Positions 21,545 through 30,348 of a stretch of 64,000 nt of DNA are shown here, piece after piece. Position 1 is the first letter of the stretch. The number at the start of each line of letters is the position of its first letter. The position numbers were made by a program, and so were the translations under genes. The notes below the pieces were generated by a model that saw only the letters and a list, made by a program, of their open reading frames with translations, searched no databases and had not been told where the DNA came from. Where the stretch lies: assembly GCA_900469615.1 (NCBI GenBank), contig UBYA01000008.1, positions 62,001-126,000 of the forward strand, read 5' to 3'. The DNA comes from Hyphomicrobiales bacterium (lineage in GTDB: Bacteria; Pseudomonadota; Alphaproteobacteria; Rhizobiales; Rhizobiaceae).

Positions 21545-22731
21545 GCGAAAGCGCCCCCTATCAGGTCATGCCGCCGCTCTCGGCCGACGATTATGCGGCG
21601 CTCGAAGCTGATATCGTCAAGAATGGCGTCCTCGTGCCCGTCGAATATGACGAGCATGGCAATATCCTCGACGGTCATAATCGCGTCGCCGTCTGCGAGA
21701 GCCTCGGCCTTGTCGACTGGCCGCGCTTCGTGCGCAAGGGGCTTTCGGAGGAAGAAAAGCGGTCGCATGCGCGATCGCTCAATCTTGCCCGCCGTCATCT
21801 CTCCAGCGCGCAGAAGCGGGATCTGATCGAGACGCAGCTGCGCGAGACGCCGTCGCTATCGTCGCGCGCCATCGCTGCGCGCCTCGGGGTTGACGACAAG
21901 ACGGTTTCGTCCGTGCGCGGAAAGCTTGAGGCAACTGCGGAAATTCCGCAGTTGGACAAGACGGTCGGCGCGGACGGTCGCGAGCGTCGCAAGCCGATCC
22001 GGACGATGTTTGTGCCCGATCGGGCCAATATTCCCGAGCTGAAGAAGGTCAGCAAGCAGATCCGCGCGGAAGAGCAGAAGGCGCGGCATGCGGTGCGCTC
22101 GGATCTGGCAACCCAGATCGCGGCCCGGCAGGATGCTTCGCCCTGGTGGCGCGCGGCCGGTGGAAACAGTGGCAAGGCGTTTCCGGTCATCTACGCCGAT
22201 CCGCCGCATCGCTTCGAGACCTATTCCGCCGTGACCGGGGGCGAGAAGAGCGCCGACAATCATTACCCGACGATGTCGCTCGACGATATCCTCGCGCTGG
22301 GTTGCCCCGCCGCGTCGGTCTCCGCCCTGTTCCTCTGGGTGACCGATCTTGCCAACGGCCTCAGGATCATGGGTTCGTGGGGCTTCGTCTACAAGTCCTT
22401 CTGGGCATGGAAGAAGCTCTATCCCGGCGAGCAGACGGGCACCGGCTATTGGGGCTTCGACAATTGCGAACTGCTGCTGATCGGCACGCGCGGCGATTTC
22501 CCGGCGCCATTGCCGGGTACGCAGCCGATCAAATGCACCGATCATCCGGTCGGCCGGCATTCCCGCAAGCCGGCGTTTTTCGCCGAGCAGATCGACCGGC
22601 TTTATCCCGACATGCCGAAACTGGAGATGTTCCAGCGCAAGGAAAGCCTTGCGAAAGGCGACGTGCGTCTGGCCGGTCAATGGGAATTCTGGGGCAATCA
22701 GGCCGGACGGCCGGAAGGTGAGGCGGCGTGA
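21541..22731 (+). CDS. ParB-like / MT-A70-type adenine methyltransferase
   Basis: The 396-aa protein has a ParB/Srx-type N-terminal domain (LEADIVKNGVLVPVEYDE, GNILDGHNRVAV), a middle HTH (SSRAIAARLGVDDKTVSSVRGKL) and a C-terminal MT-A70-like methyltransferase (VIYADPPHRF, LFLWVTDLANGLRI, GYWGFDNCELLLIGTRG, RHSRKP). The expected catalytic DPPW reads DPPH here (residues 220-223). The enzyme should methylate adenine N6, in phage self-protection, if the substitution is tolerated. Confidence 0.87.
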   Translation: MSESAPYQVMPPLSADDYAALEADIVKNGVLVPVEYDEHGNILDGHNRVAVCESLGLVDWPRFVRKGLSEEEKRSHARSLNLARRHLSSAQKRDLIETQLRETPSLSSRAIAARLGVDDKTVSSVRGKLEATAEIPQLDKTVGADGRERRKPIRTMFVPDRANIPELKKVSKQIRAEEQKARHAVRSDLATQIAARQDASPWWRAAGGNSGKAFPVIYADPPHRFETYSAVTGGEKSADNHYPTMSLDDILALGCPAASVSALFLWVTDLANGLRIMGSWGFVYKSFWAWKKLYPGEQTGTGYWGFDNCELLLIGTRGDFPAPLPGTQPIKCTDHPVGRHSRKPAFFAEQIDRLYPDMPKLEMFQRKESLAKGDVRLAGQWEFWGNQAGRPEGEAA

Positions 22732-25352
22732 CGATTCAGGATTATGACAGCTTTCTCCGCGGCAAGATGCAAGTTGCCGAAGCCAGCGGGATCACCATCG
22801 AGCCCGATCGGATCAATCCGGCGCTCGCGCCGCATTGCAAGGTCATCATTCGCTGGGCGCTGAAGGGTGGCCGCAGGGCGATCTTCGCCAACTTCGGGCT
22901 GCACAAGACGTCGATGCAGATCGAGCTGATGCGCCTGATCGCGAACGAGACGAAAGGGCGTTGCCTGATCGTCCTGCCGCTCGGCGTCCGCCAGGAGTTC
23001 TTCGACGAGGTGCGCGAGCGTTTCGTCGGCGATCATGCCGTGCGACTGAAGTTCATCCAGTCGATGGCCGGCATCGATGAAGCGGCCGAGCAGGATGATG
23101 CGCAAGGGCCGCTGATCTACCTGACGAACTACGAAAGCGCCCGAGAATCGAAGATCGACGCATCCGGATTCATTGCGGTGTCGCTTGACGAGGCGGCCGT
23201 GCTGCGCGGCTACGGCACGAAGACGTTTCAGACCTTCCTGCCGCTCTTCGCCGGCGTGCGGTTCAAATTCGTGGCGACCGCCACGCCTTCTCCGAACCGG
23301 ACGAAGGAACTGATCCATTATGCCGGCTTCCTTGGCGTGATGGACACGGGGCAGGCGCTGACCCGTTTCTTTCAGCGCAATTCCGAGAGCGCCGGCGACC
23401 TCACCCTGTTTCCGCACAAGGAAGAGGAGTTCTGGCTCTGGGTGCACAGCTGGGCGGTCTTCCTACAAAACCCGTCCGATCTCGGCTTTTCGGATGATGG
23501 ATACCGGCTTCCCGAAGTCACCGTGCATTGGCACGAGGTGCCCATCGATCACTCGACGGCCGGCTTCGACCGCGACAATCAGGGCCTGCTGATCCGCAAT
23601 GCCGCCCTCGGCGTCACGCAGGCGAGCGCGGCCAAGCGCGACAGCCTGCCGGCGCGCATCGCCAGGATGGTCGAGCTGATCGCCGAGGATCCGGAGGCGC
23701 ATCGCATTCTCTGGCACGACCTCGAGGATGAGCGCCGCGCCATCGAGGCGGCGGTGCCCGGCGTGCGGTCGATCTATGGCAGCCAGGATATCAACCTCAA
23801 TGAGCAGAACGCCATCGGGTTCAAGAACGGCGCCTTCCGGGATCTGGCCACCAAGCCGGAGATGAGCGGGGCCGGCTGCAATTTCCAGAAGCATTGCGCC
23901 TGGGAAATCTTCGTCGGGATCGGCTTCAAGTTCCATGACTTCATCCAGGCCGTCCATCGCATCGTGCGCTTCGGGCAGAGCAGGGCGTGCCGGATCGATA
24001 TCATCTATTCGGAGGCCGAGCGCGAGGTCAGGCGTTCGCTCGAAACCAAATGGGCCGAGCACGATCGCCTGATGGAGCGCATGGCGGAGATCATTCGCCG
24101 CTATGGCCTCGACAGCCTTCCCGTCGATCAGATGCTGACCCGCTCCATCGGCGTGCCGCGCCGGGTGGAAGAGGGCAGCTTCTTCAAGATCGCCCACAAT
24201 GATTGCGTCGATGAGGCGCGCAGAACCGAGCGCAACTCGGTGGGCGAGATCATCACCTCGATCCCGTTTTCGAACCATTACGAATATACCGAGAGCTACA
24301 ACGACTTCGGCCATACCGACGACAACGACCATTTCTGGGGTCAGATGGACTATCTGACGCCGGAGCTGCTGCGCATTCTCCAGCCCGGCCGGCTTGCCTG
24401 TATCCACGTCAAGGATCGCGTGCTGTTCGGCAACGTGACCGGCGAGGGCGTTCCGACGATCTCGCCCTTCCATGCCGAAGCGATCTTCCACTATCGCAAG
24501 CATGGCTTCCAGTATTTCGGGATGATCACGATCGTCACCGATGTCGTGCGCGAGAACAATCAGACCTATCGCCTCGGCTATTCCGAGATGATGAAGGACA
24601 GCACGAAGATGGGCGTGGGTTGCCCGGAATATGTGCTGCTGTTTCGCAAGCCGCAGAGCGACCGGTCGAAGGGCTACGCGGATGTGCCGGTCGTACAGCC
24701 GAAGCCGCTCGTCGTGACCGAGGATGGCGGCACGGCGCAATGGAAGGACGGTGACCGTCGACCGCATGTCCCGGGTTCGGGCTACACGCTGGCCCGATGG
24801 CAGCTCGACGCGCACGCCTTCTGGATATCCTCCGGAAACCGGCTGCTTTCTCCCGACGAGATCAAGCACCTCGGCTCCAACGTCATCGGCAAGCTGTTCG
24901 ATGAAGCGTTCAGGGCGGTCTATAATTTCGATCGTCATGTCGAGCTCGGCGAAGAGCTGGCGGTGCGTTCGGCTCTGCCGAAGACGTTCATGCTGCTCGA
25001 TCCGCCGTCCGCCGATCCGGCCGTCTGGCATGATGTCGTCCGCATGCGCACGCTGAATGGAGAGCAGTCGCAGCGCAATCTGGAAAAGCATGTCTGCCCG
25101 CTTCAGTTCGATATCGTCGACCGGCTGATCGACCGCTATTCGAATTCGGGCGATATCATCTACGATCCCTTCGGCGGCCTGATGACCGTTCCGTATCGCG
25201 CCATCCTGAAGGGCCGTCGCGGTCAGGCCTCGGAACTGTCGGGAACATACTTCCCGGACGGACTGCATTATTGCCGCGCCGCCGAGGCGAAGATCGCCGT
25301 GCCCGACATGTTCGCGGCCATGGGATTGGAGGCTGCCGACGATGCAGCCTGA
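22728..25352 (+). CDS. SNF2-like helicase fused to a DNA methyltransferase
   Basis: This 874-aa fusion starts with GTG at 22728 (GTGA overlap). Residues 1-450 resemble an SF2/SNF2 helicase with degenerate motifs: FGLHKTSMQIEL (motif I region), SLDEAAVLRG (DEAA box), TATPSPNRTKEL (motif III) and QAVHRIVRFGQ (motif VI). Residues about 490-860 resemble an N4/N6 methyltransferase: TSIPFSNHYEY at the catalytic-loop position, LLRILQPGRLACIHVKD, and YDPFGGLMTVPYRAI with GRRGQASEL as SAM-binding motifs. The family is known in phages; it likely tracks DNA and modifies it. Confidence 0.85.
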   Translation: MTIQDYDSFLRGKMQVAEASGITIEPDRINPALAPHCKVIIRWALKGGRRAIFANFGLHKTSMQIELMRLIANETKGRCLIVLPLGVRQEFFDEVRERFVGDHAVRLKFIQSMAGIDEAAEQDDAQGPLIYLTNYESARESKIDASGFIAVSLDEAAVLRGYGTKTFQTFLPLFAGVRFKFVATATPSPNRTKELIHYAGFLGVMDTGQALTRFFQRNSESAGDLTLFPHKEEEFWLWVHSWAVFLQNPSDLGFSDDGYRLPEVTVHWHEVPIDHSTAGFDRDNQGLLIRNAALGVTQASAAKRDSLPARIARMVELIAEDPEAHRILWHDLEDERRAIEAAVPGVRSIYGSQDINLNEQNAIGFKNGAFRDLATKPEMSGAGCNFQKHCAWEIFVGIGFKFHDFIQAVHRIVRFGQSRACRIDIIYSEAEREVRRSLETKWAEHDRLMERMAEIIRRYGLDSLPVDQMLTRSIGVPRRVEEGSFFKIAHNDCVDEARRTERNSVGEIITSIPFSNHYEYTESYNDFGHTDDNDHFWGQMDYLTPELLRILQPGRLACIHVKDRVLFGNVTGEGVPTISPFHAEAIFHYRKHGFQYFGMITIVTDVVRENNQTYRLGYSEMMKDSTKMGVGCPEYVLLFRKPQSDRSKGYADVPVVQPKPLVVTEDGGTAQWKDGDRRPHVPGSGYTLARWQLDAHAFWISSGNRLLSPDEIKHLGSNVIGKLFDEAFRAVYNFDRHVELGEELAVRSALPKTFMLLDPPSADPAVWHDVVRMRTLNGEQSQRNLEKHVCPLQFDIVDRLIDRYSNSGDIIYDPFGGLMTVPYRAILKGRRGQASELSGTYFPDGLHYCRAAEAKIAVPDMFAAMGLEAADDAA

Positions 25353-25632
25353 CTTTTCGCCCGACATGCTCAAACGCTTCCTTCGGCTCCGTGTCGACAT
25401 GATGGTGCGTCTGTCCTTTCCTTCGCCGAGCCGTTCGGCGGAGAAGGCGGCGCGCGCCGAGCTGCGGCAACGGTGCGATGTGACGCGTCAGGAATTCTGG
25501 GATGCCTGGCAGGGTTCGCTGACCAAGGGGCGTGTGCGGGCGAAGATCTGGGCGGCGCTCTGGGTCGATCCGGCGGACGACAGAATCCTTCTGACCGACG
25601 ACGGCGGACAGGAGATGCGCGATGCGGGCTGA
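25342..25632 (+). CDS. Small hypothetical phage protein
   Basis: The 96-aa protein starts MQPDFSPDMLKRFLRLR and has a helix with RQEFWDAWQGSL and a short beta segment at the end. It overlaps the upstream methyltransferase by 11 bp. Function unknown. Confidence 0.62.
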   Translation: MQPDFSPDMLKRFLRLRVDMMVRLSFPSPSRSAEKAARAELRQRCDVTRQEFWDAWQGSLTKGRVRAKIWAALWVDPADDRILLTDDGGQEMRDAG

Positions 25633-25906
25633 CTTCGACCGCGCTTCCTTTGGGCGCGACATCGGCCAATGGCTGGGGCGCGAGGGGCTTTCCTATCGCG
25701 CCGCGATGATCCGGCATGATGGTCTGAATACCGCGATGCTCTCGCGGGCGATCCATCAGCACGACCTGAGCGTGGCAAGTGTGCTGCTTTTGTGCCGCTT
25801 CGCCGGCCTCGACCCGATGAACTACCTTGTGCTGCCCGAGCGAAATCAGGCTGTTACAGCAATCGATACCCGTGAAACATCCGGCGGAACGGGGGTGCGG
25901 TCATGA
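25622..25906 (+). CDS. Small HTH-like phage protein
   Basis: The 94-aa protein has helices (FGRDIGQWLGREGLSYRAAM, AMLSRAIHQHDLSVASVLLL, FAGLDPMNYL) in the arrangement of a compact Cro/CI-type HTH. Such proteins occur repeatedly in rhizobial prophage early operons. Likely DNA binding; role unknown. Confidence 0.62.
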   Translation: MRADFDRASFGRDIGQWLGREGLSYRAAMIRHDGLNTAMLSRAIHQHDLSVASVLLLCRFAGLDPMNYLVLPERNQAVTAIDTRETSGGTGVRS

Positions 25907-26097
25907 GCGCGGCATCGCTGGAAACCGAGATGGGGTGGCTGCCGCTCATCCTGACGGTGCTGGTGTTCGCGCTGGCCTTCGCCAATGCCACGCCGGCCGA
26001 TGGCGCGTTTTCGGCCTTTCGCAACGGCATGCTTCTGTTCGGCGCCGGCGTCGCCTCGGCGGCCGTCTGGCTCATGTGGGCGGCGTTGTTGCGATGA
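25903..26097 (+). CDS. Small membrane protein, two transmembrane segments
   Basis: The protein has 64 residues. Hydrophobic segments span residues about 12-29 (LPLILTVLVFALAFA) and 42-62 (GMLLFGAGVASAAVWLMWAA). It is coupled to both neighbours by ATGA overlaps. It could be a superinfection or holin-like factor, but nothing decides this. Confidence 0.6.
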   Translation: MSAASLETEMGWLPLILTVLVFALAFANATPADGAFSAFRNGMLLFGAGVASAAVWLMWAALLR

Positions 26098-26387
26098 CGG
26101 ATCTGCTGCCGATCCTCGAAGAGCTGGCCGACTGCACCACGAATGCCGAGCGCGTGGACTGGCTGCTGCGGGCGCCGCCTTACGTCTTCCATCGCGAGCA
26201 CATGGCGCTGCGCCGCATCCTGCAGGAGCGACGTCACCATGCCGCCATCGCCTATGTCGAGGCCAAGCTCGCCGAGCAGATGCGCACGCGCATGGCCGAC
26301 GGCTCGATCGCGATCACCATTCGAACGGCGGTCCATATCGCCGAGACTGATCTCAAGATTTCCGCAAGACAAGAGGGAGGGCTTTGA
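26094..26387 (+). CDS. Hypothetical phage protein
   Basis: The 97-aa helical protein opens MTDLLPILEELADCTTN and contains WLLRAPPYVFHREHM and RRHHAAIAYVEAKL. No family recognised. Coupled to the neighbours. Confidence 0.6.
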   Translation: MTDLLPILEELADCTTNAERVDWLLRAPPYVFHREHMALRRILQERRHHAAIAYVEAKLAEQMRTRMADGSIAITIRTAVHIAETDLKISARQEGGL

Positions 26388-26659
26388 TGGCTCAGCCGGT
26401 TCATTTCCATGGAGCGAACATGGTTCTCGGGCCGCCGCAAGGCTCCGAGAACGTGTGCGACCTCTTCACCTACACGAACGGTCGCTGCTCGGTGTCCTGC
26501 TGGGAGTTCTCGCCCGAAGAGCTTGCCGAGATCATGCGCACCGGCCGCGTCTTCGTCTCCATCCTTTCCGGCTCCACGCAGCCGCCGGTCTTTATTGGCA
26601 GCGAAGAGAACGTGCGCGATCTGGTGGTCGATTATGGCGGCGTCTGGAGGCGGTCCTGA
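26387..26659 (+). CDS. Hypothetical phage protein
   Basis: This 90-aa protein has a conserved-looking core (VCDLFTYTNGRCSVSCWEFS, EELAEIMRTGRVFVSILSG) seen in small proteins of rhizobial phages. ATG 26387 is used because the TTG one codon upstream has no better site. The next gene starts within its stop (TGATG). Confidence 0.62.
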   Translation: MAQPVHFHGANMVLGPPQGSENVCDLFTYTNGRCSVSCWEFSPEELAEIMRTGRVFVSILSGSTQPPVFIGSEENVRDLVVDYGGVWRRS

Positions 26660-28449
26660 TGTATCTCGAGACGCTCTTCGGAGACGCCAGCACCGCTGAC
26701 CTTCGGACCCGATATGGTCATCTTCCGCCGATGATCATCGACAGCTTCGCCGGCGGTGGCGGCGCGTCGACCGGGATCGAGATGGCATTGGGTCGCTCAC
26801 CCGATATCGCCATCAACCACAATGCCGACGCTCTGGCGCTGCATGCCGCCAATCATCCCGATACGCTGCATCTGTCGGAAAACGTCTACAAGGTCGATCC
26901 GCTCGACTATCTCAGTGGCCGGCATATCGGGCTGGCGTGGTTCAGCCCCGATTGCAAGCACTTCTCGAAAGCCAAGGGCGGCAAGCCGGTTTCCCGCAAC
27001 ATCCGCGATCTCTGCTGGATCATTCCCGGCTGGATCGAGAGGATTCAGAAGAGCGGCGGCAAGGTCGACGTCGTCATTATGGAGAACGTCGAGGAATTCA
27101 AGGATTACGGCCCGCTGATCAAGACGGCGAAGGGTGAAATGCCCGATCCTGAACGGAAGGGCGAGACATTCCAGAAATGGTGCAAGAGGCTGCGCCAGCT
27201 CGGTGCCAAGATCGAGATGCGGGAGCTTCGCGGCCGCGACTATGGTGCACCGACCATCCGCAAGCGTCTCTTCATCATCATGCGGTTCGATGGCCTCAGG
27301 ATTGTCTGGCCGAAACCGACGCATGGCGCTCCGGATGATGCCGATGTCCTCGCTGGCCGCCTGCAGCCCTGGCCGATCGTCGCCGGCTGCATCGACTGGA
27401 GCATTCCGTGCCCGTCGATCTTCGATACGGCCGAAGAGATCTGGCGGAAATATGGTGTTCGTGCCGTGCGGCCTCTGGCGGCGAACTCCAACGCGCGCAT
27501 TGCCAGAGGGTTCGATCGTTACGTCAGCCGCGCAAAGCGGCCATTCCTGGTCAACCTGACGCACGGAGGTCGTGTCGAAAGCATCGATGAGCCCGCCAAG
27601 GTGATCACGGCGGCGCATCGCGGCGAAAAAGCATTGGTCGTTCCCACGATCGTTGGCTGCGGCGGCAGGGCGGGCCAAAGTCGTCCGCGCGGCGGCGGGG
27701 AGCAGCTGGCGACGGTGACAGCAAAGGCGGACGCCTGTGTCGCCATGGCCTTCATGGCACAGGCAAACAATGACAGCAGGCGCACCGGTGGCGTCAATCC
27801 CGGTAGGTCAATGGATGAAGCCGCATCGACGATCACCCAGACCGGCAGTCATCAGCAGCTGGTATCGGCCTATATTGCCCGGCAATTCGGCACCTCGACC
27901 GGGCATCCCGTCGATCAGCCGTCCGGCACGATCATGGCTGATGGTCAGGGCAAGAGCCAGTTGGTCATGCCCTATCTGCAGTCCTATTACGGGACAGGCG
28001 ATGGCGGGCGCGAAGACGAATCTTGCCGCACCGTCACGACACGGGACCGGTTCGGCCATGTCGAGGCAATCGTCGCCATACCGCCATTTACAGAGGCGCA
28101 GGCAGCGCGAGCCCGGCAAGTTGCGGATTTCCTGCGCGCGCATGGTGTCTGGGACGATCGTGAATTCGTCACGGTCGAAGTCGACGGGCATGTCTTCGTC
28201 GTTATCGATATCGGCCTGCGCATGCTCACGCCGCGCGAATTGTACAATGCGCAAGGGTTTCCGGCCGATTACAAGATCGATGGCTATTTCGACAATTCAC
28301 GGATTGGCCACAATGGCGGTCCGGTCTGGGTGCCGTTCTCGAAGTCCGTTCAGGTGTCCTGTGTCGGGAACAGCGTGTGCCCGCCTGTCGCGGAGGCGCT
28401 TGTCGCAGCCAATTGCGGCCATCTGGCGGAAGCGAGGATGGCGGCATGA
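26659..28449 (+). CDS. C5 cytosine DNA methyltransferase with internal repeats
   Basis: This 596-aa enzyme is of the DNMT/Dcm type. Motif I is DSFAGGGGASTGIEMAL. The catalytic Pro-Cys loop reads SPDCKHFS in place of the common GPPCQ-FS. MENVEEF follows (motif VI), and RDYGAPTIRKRLFI (motif VIII). At residues about 295-475 there are five degenerate repeats of about 35-40 residues ending in QLV, ALV or AIV (for example TGHPVDQPSGTIMADG), where the target-recognition region is expected. QVSCVGNSVCPPVAEAL closes the fold (motif X). Confidence 0.9.
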   Translation: MYLETLFGDASTADLRTRYGHLPPMIIDSFAGGGGASTGIEMALGRSPDIAINHNADALALHAANHPDTLHLSENVYKVDPLDYLSGRHIGLAWFSPDCKHFSKAKGGKPVSRNIRDLCWIIPGWIERIQKSGGKVDVVIMENVEEFKDYGPLIKTAKGEMPDPERKGETFQKWCKRLRQLGAKIEMRELRGRDYGAPTIRKRLFIIMRFDGLRIVWPKPTHGAPDDADVLAGRLQPWPIVAGCIDWSIPCPSIFDTAEEIWRKYGVRAVRPLAANSNARIARGFDRYVSRAKRPFLVNLTHGGRVESIDEPAKVITAAHRGEKALVVPTIVGCGGRAGQSRPRGGGEQLATVTAKADACVAMAFMAQANNDSRRTGGVNPGRSMDEAASTITQTGSHQQLVSAYIARQFGTSTGHPVDQPSGTIMADGQGKSQLVMPYLQSYYGTGDGGREDESCRTVTTRDRFGHVEAIVAIPPFTEAQAARARQVADFLRAHGVWDDREFVTVEVDGHVFVVIDIGLRMLTPRELYNAQGFPADYKIDGYFDNSRIGHNGGPVWVPFSKSVQVSCVGNSVCPPVAEALVAANCGHLAEARMAA

Positions 28450-29663
28450 CGGCGCATCAACCGACGCTATTCGAGGGCAGCAAACGCCTTGTCTATGACG
28501 AGGCGATTGAGATGACGTTGCAGTCGATGCAGGCTTACGGTCCCGCGCATGAGCATTGGGGCATCGCCTGGTCGGGCGGCAAGGACAGCAGCGCCACGCT
28601 GACGCTGATCCTGCACCTGCTGGAAACCGGCAGGCTCGCGCCGCCAAAAAGCCTGACGATCTTCTATGCCGACACGCGGCAGGAGCTGCCGCCTCTTGCC
28701 ATCGCCGCGGCGGCAATCATGCAGCAGCTTAGCGCACGAGGCATCCGCTGCGAGGTCGTTCGCGCGCCGCTCGACAAGCGGTTTCTCGTCTACATCCTCG
28801 GTCGCGGCGTGCCGCCACCCAACAACAACACGCTTCGCTGGTGCACGCGCCAGATCAAGGTCGATCCGATGACGCAGGCGCTGGCGGAGCGGCTCGACGA
28901 GCTCGCCGGCAATATCCTGATGATCACCGGCGTTCGCCAGGGCGAGAGCGCCGTTCGAGACGGCCGTATCGCCATGTCCTGCGGCAAGGACGGCGCCGAA
29001 TGCGGGCAGGGCTGGTATCAGCAGATGCTACCGCAATCCAAGGGCATACGCGGCCGCATCGCCACACTGGCGCCGATCCTGCATTGGCGGGTCTGCAACG
29101 TCTGGGACTGGCTGCGCATCTATGCGCCCATGCGTGAATATGGCGGCTGGGCCACGGCTGCGATCGCCGACGCCTATGGCGGCGACGAGGCGACGGAGAT
29201 CAATGCGCGCACGGGCTGCATCGGTTGCCCGCTGGCGAGCAAGGAGAAGGCGCTGGAAACCGTGCTGGCGACGCCGGATTGGGCTTACCTCGCTCCATTG
29301 CGCGGCCTGAAGCCGCTCTATCGCGAACTGCGCGAGCCGCGCCACCGTCTTCGCAAGTCTGGCGTGGAACTGCTGAAGGACGGTTCCATCGCCGCCAATC
29401 CCCAGCGTATGGGCCCGCTGACATTCGCAGCGCGCTTGATGGGGCTTGAGCGTGTCCTTTCGATTCAGGGCGAGTGCAACGCTGCAGCTGCCCGGCTGGG
29501 ACGGCCCAGTATCGATTTACTGAATGCGGAAGAGGAAGCACGGATCCGCCAGCTGATCGCCGCGGAAACGTGGCCTGACGGCTGGGACGGCGGCGAGCCG
29601 ACCGCCGACACGCCAATGGATACGGTCTTTGCGGACGGCTCCGTGCAGCCGCTGTTTTTATGA
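28446..29663 (+). CDS. PP-loop ATP pyrophosphatase, DndC/PAPS-reductase-like
   Basis: The 405-aa protein has the PP-loop WSGGKDSSATL near residue 40, FYADTRQELP, then GRGVPPPNNNTLRWCTRQIK, MITGVRQGESAVRD, and a cysteine pair (TGCIGCPLAS) near residue 260. This order matches the DndC/phosphoadenosine-phosphosulfate-reductase family, in which DndC activates DNA for phosphorothioation. No dndB, dndD or dndE and no cysteine desulfurase lies nearby. It is the last gene of the modification run; ATG overlaps the methyltransferase stop. Confidence 0.83.
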   Translation: MTAHQPTLFEGSKRLVYDEAIEMTLQSMQAYGPAHEHWGIAWSGGKDSSATLTLILHLLETGRLAPPKSLTIFYADTRQELPPLAIAAAAIMQQLSARGIRCEVVRAPLDKRFLVYILGRGVPPPNNNTLRWCTRQIKVDPMTQALAERLDELAGNILMITGVRQGESAVRDGRIAMSCGKDGAECGQGWYQQMLPQSKGIRGRIATLAPILHWRVCNVWDWLRIYAPMREYGGWATAAIADAYGGDEATEINARTGCIGCPLASKEKALETVLATPDWAYLAPLRGLKPLYRELREPRHRLRKSGVELLKDGSIAANPQRMGPLTFAARLMGLERVLSIQGECNAAAARLGRPSIDLLNAEEEARIRQLIAAETWPDGWDGGEPTADTPMDTVFADGSVQPLFL

Positions 29664-29679
29664 TGCGAGGGGGACGGTG

Positions 29680-29922
29680 CTAGTTTCTAACGAAAATATC
29701 CGCTTCACGGCACGCCTCGATAAAGGCCTTGCGCGCCCTGCTGGCCGGCGCTTTTTCCGCGATCGCATCAAGGCAGGCCTGCTGGGCCTTTCTGTGGGCA
29801 TCGCCATGGCCGGGCCAGTCTCCGAGCAGATGACGGGCGGCATCCTCGACGCTGGCGATATGCCGATACTTCCCAAGGCCGATCTCGATCTCGACGGCCG
29901 GCGTCCAGCTGTGAACGTGCAT
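29680..29922 (-). CDS. DUF982 family small protein
   Basis: This 80-aa protein fits the rhizobial DUF982 family by size and pattern (SVEDAARHLLGDWPGHGDAHRKAQQACLDAI). GAAGGAGCGGAACC precedes ATG 29922. The family is expanded in Rhizobiaceae and has no settled function. It is on the opposite strand to the early operon. Confidence 0.75.
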   Translation of the reverse strand: MHVHSWTPAVEIEIGLGKYRHIASVEDAARHLLGDWPGHGDAHRKAQQACLDAIAEKAPASRARKAFIEACREADIFVRN

Positions 29923-29991
29923 GGTTCCGCTCCTTCGCAGGAGAAACTGGCGGCGGCTCCCATGGTTCCATCGCCGGGGCCGGGCAGACCT

Positions 29992-30339
29992 TCAGGTCAG
30001 GTCGTCCAGGCTGATCATCAGAGCGCCGGCGATGGATTTCAGGGCTTCGAACGAACCGGCTTTCTTGCCGGTTTCGATCTCGGAGATATAGGGCTGCGAC
30101 AGTCCGGTTTTGGCGGCCAGCTCCGCAATCGTCATGCCTCGATGCTTGCGGAACACGCGCACGGCGCTCTCTCCATCAATCATCGCCTTGACGACGCTTT
30201 CGGGCCAGGTCTCTTCACCTGCGGCGATGCGAGCCTTGATGGCGCGCGCTTCGGCGATGTCGAGGAGGTTTTCATAATCGGCCTCGGGCATGAGAACGTA
30301 GCCCTTGCCCTCGATGGTGATGCGATTGATGTCGGCCAT
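29992..30339 (-). CDS. Antitoxin with HTH (HigA/RelB-like)
   Basis: The 115-aa protein has an N-terminal Phd/RelB-like strip (RITIEGKGYVLMPEADYENLL) and a C-terminal XRE HTH (MTIAELAAKTGLSQPYISEIETGKK). It follows the RelE-like toxin gene by ten bases. It should neutralise the toxin and repress the pair's own promoter. Confidence 0.87.
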   Translation of the reverse strand: MADINRITIEGKGYVLMPEADYENLLDIAEARAIKARIAAGEETWPESVVKAMIDGESAVRVFRKHRGMTIAELAAKTGLSQPYISEIETGKKAGSFEALKSIAGALMISLDDLT

Positions 30340-30348
30340 GATGGTCTC

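Noticed and set aside
23463..25400. 645-codon open frame antisense to the helicase-methylase
   Set aside because: It is a high-GC shadow frame: the opposite strand has clear domains, start coupling and motif order, while this frame has arginine/leucine-rich sequence without recognisable motifs.
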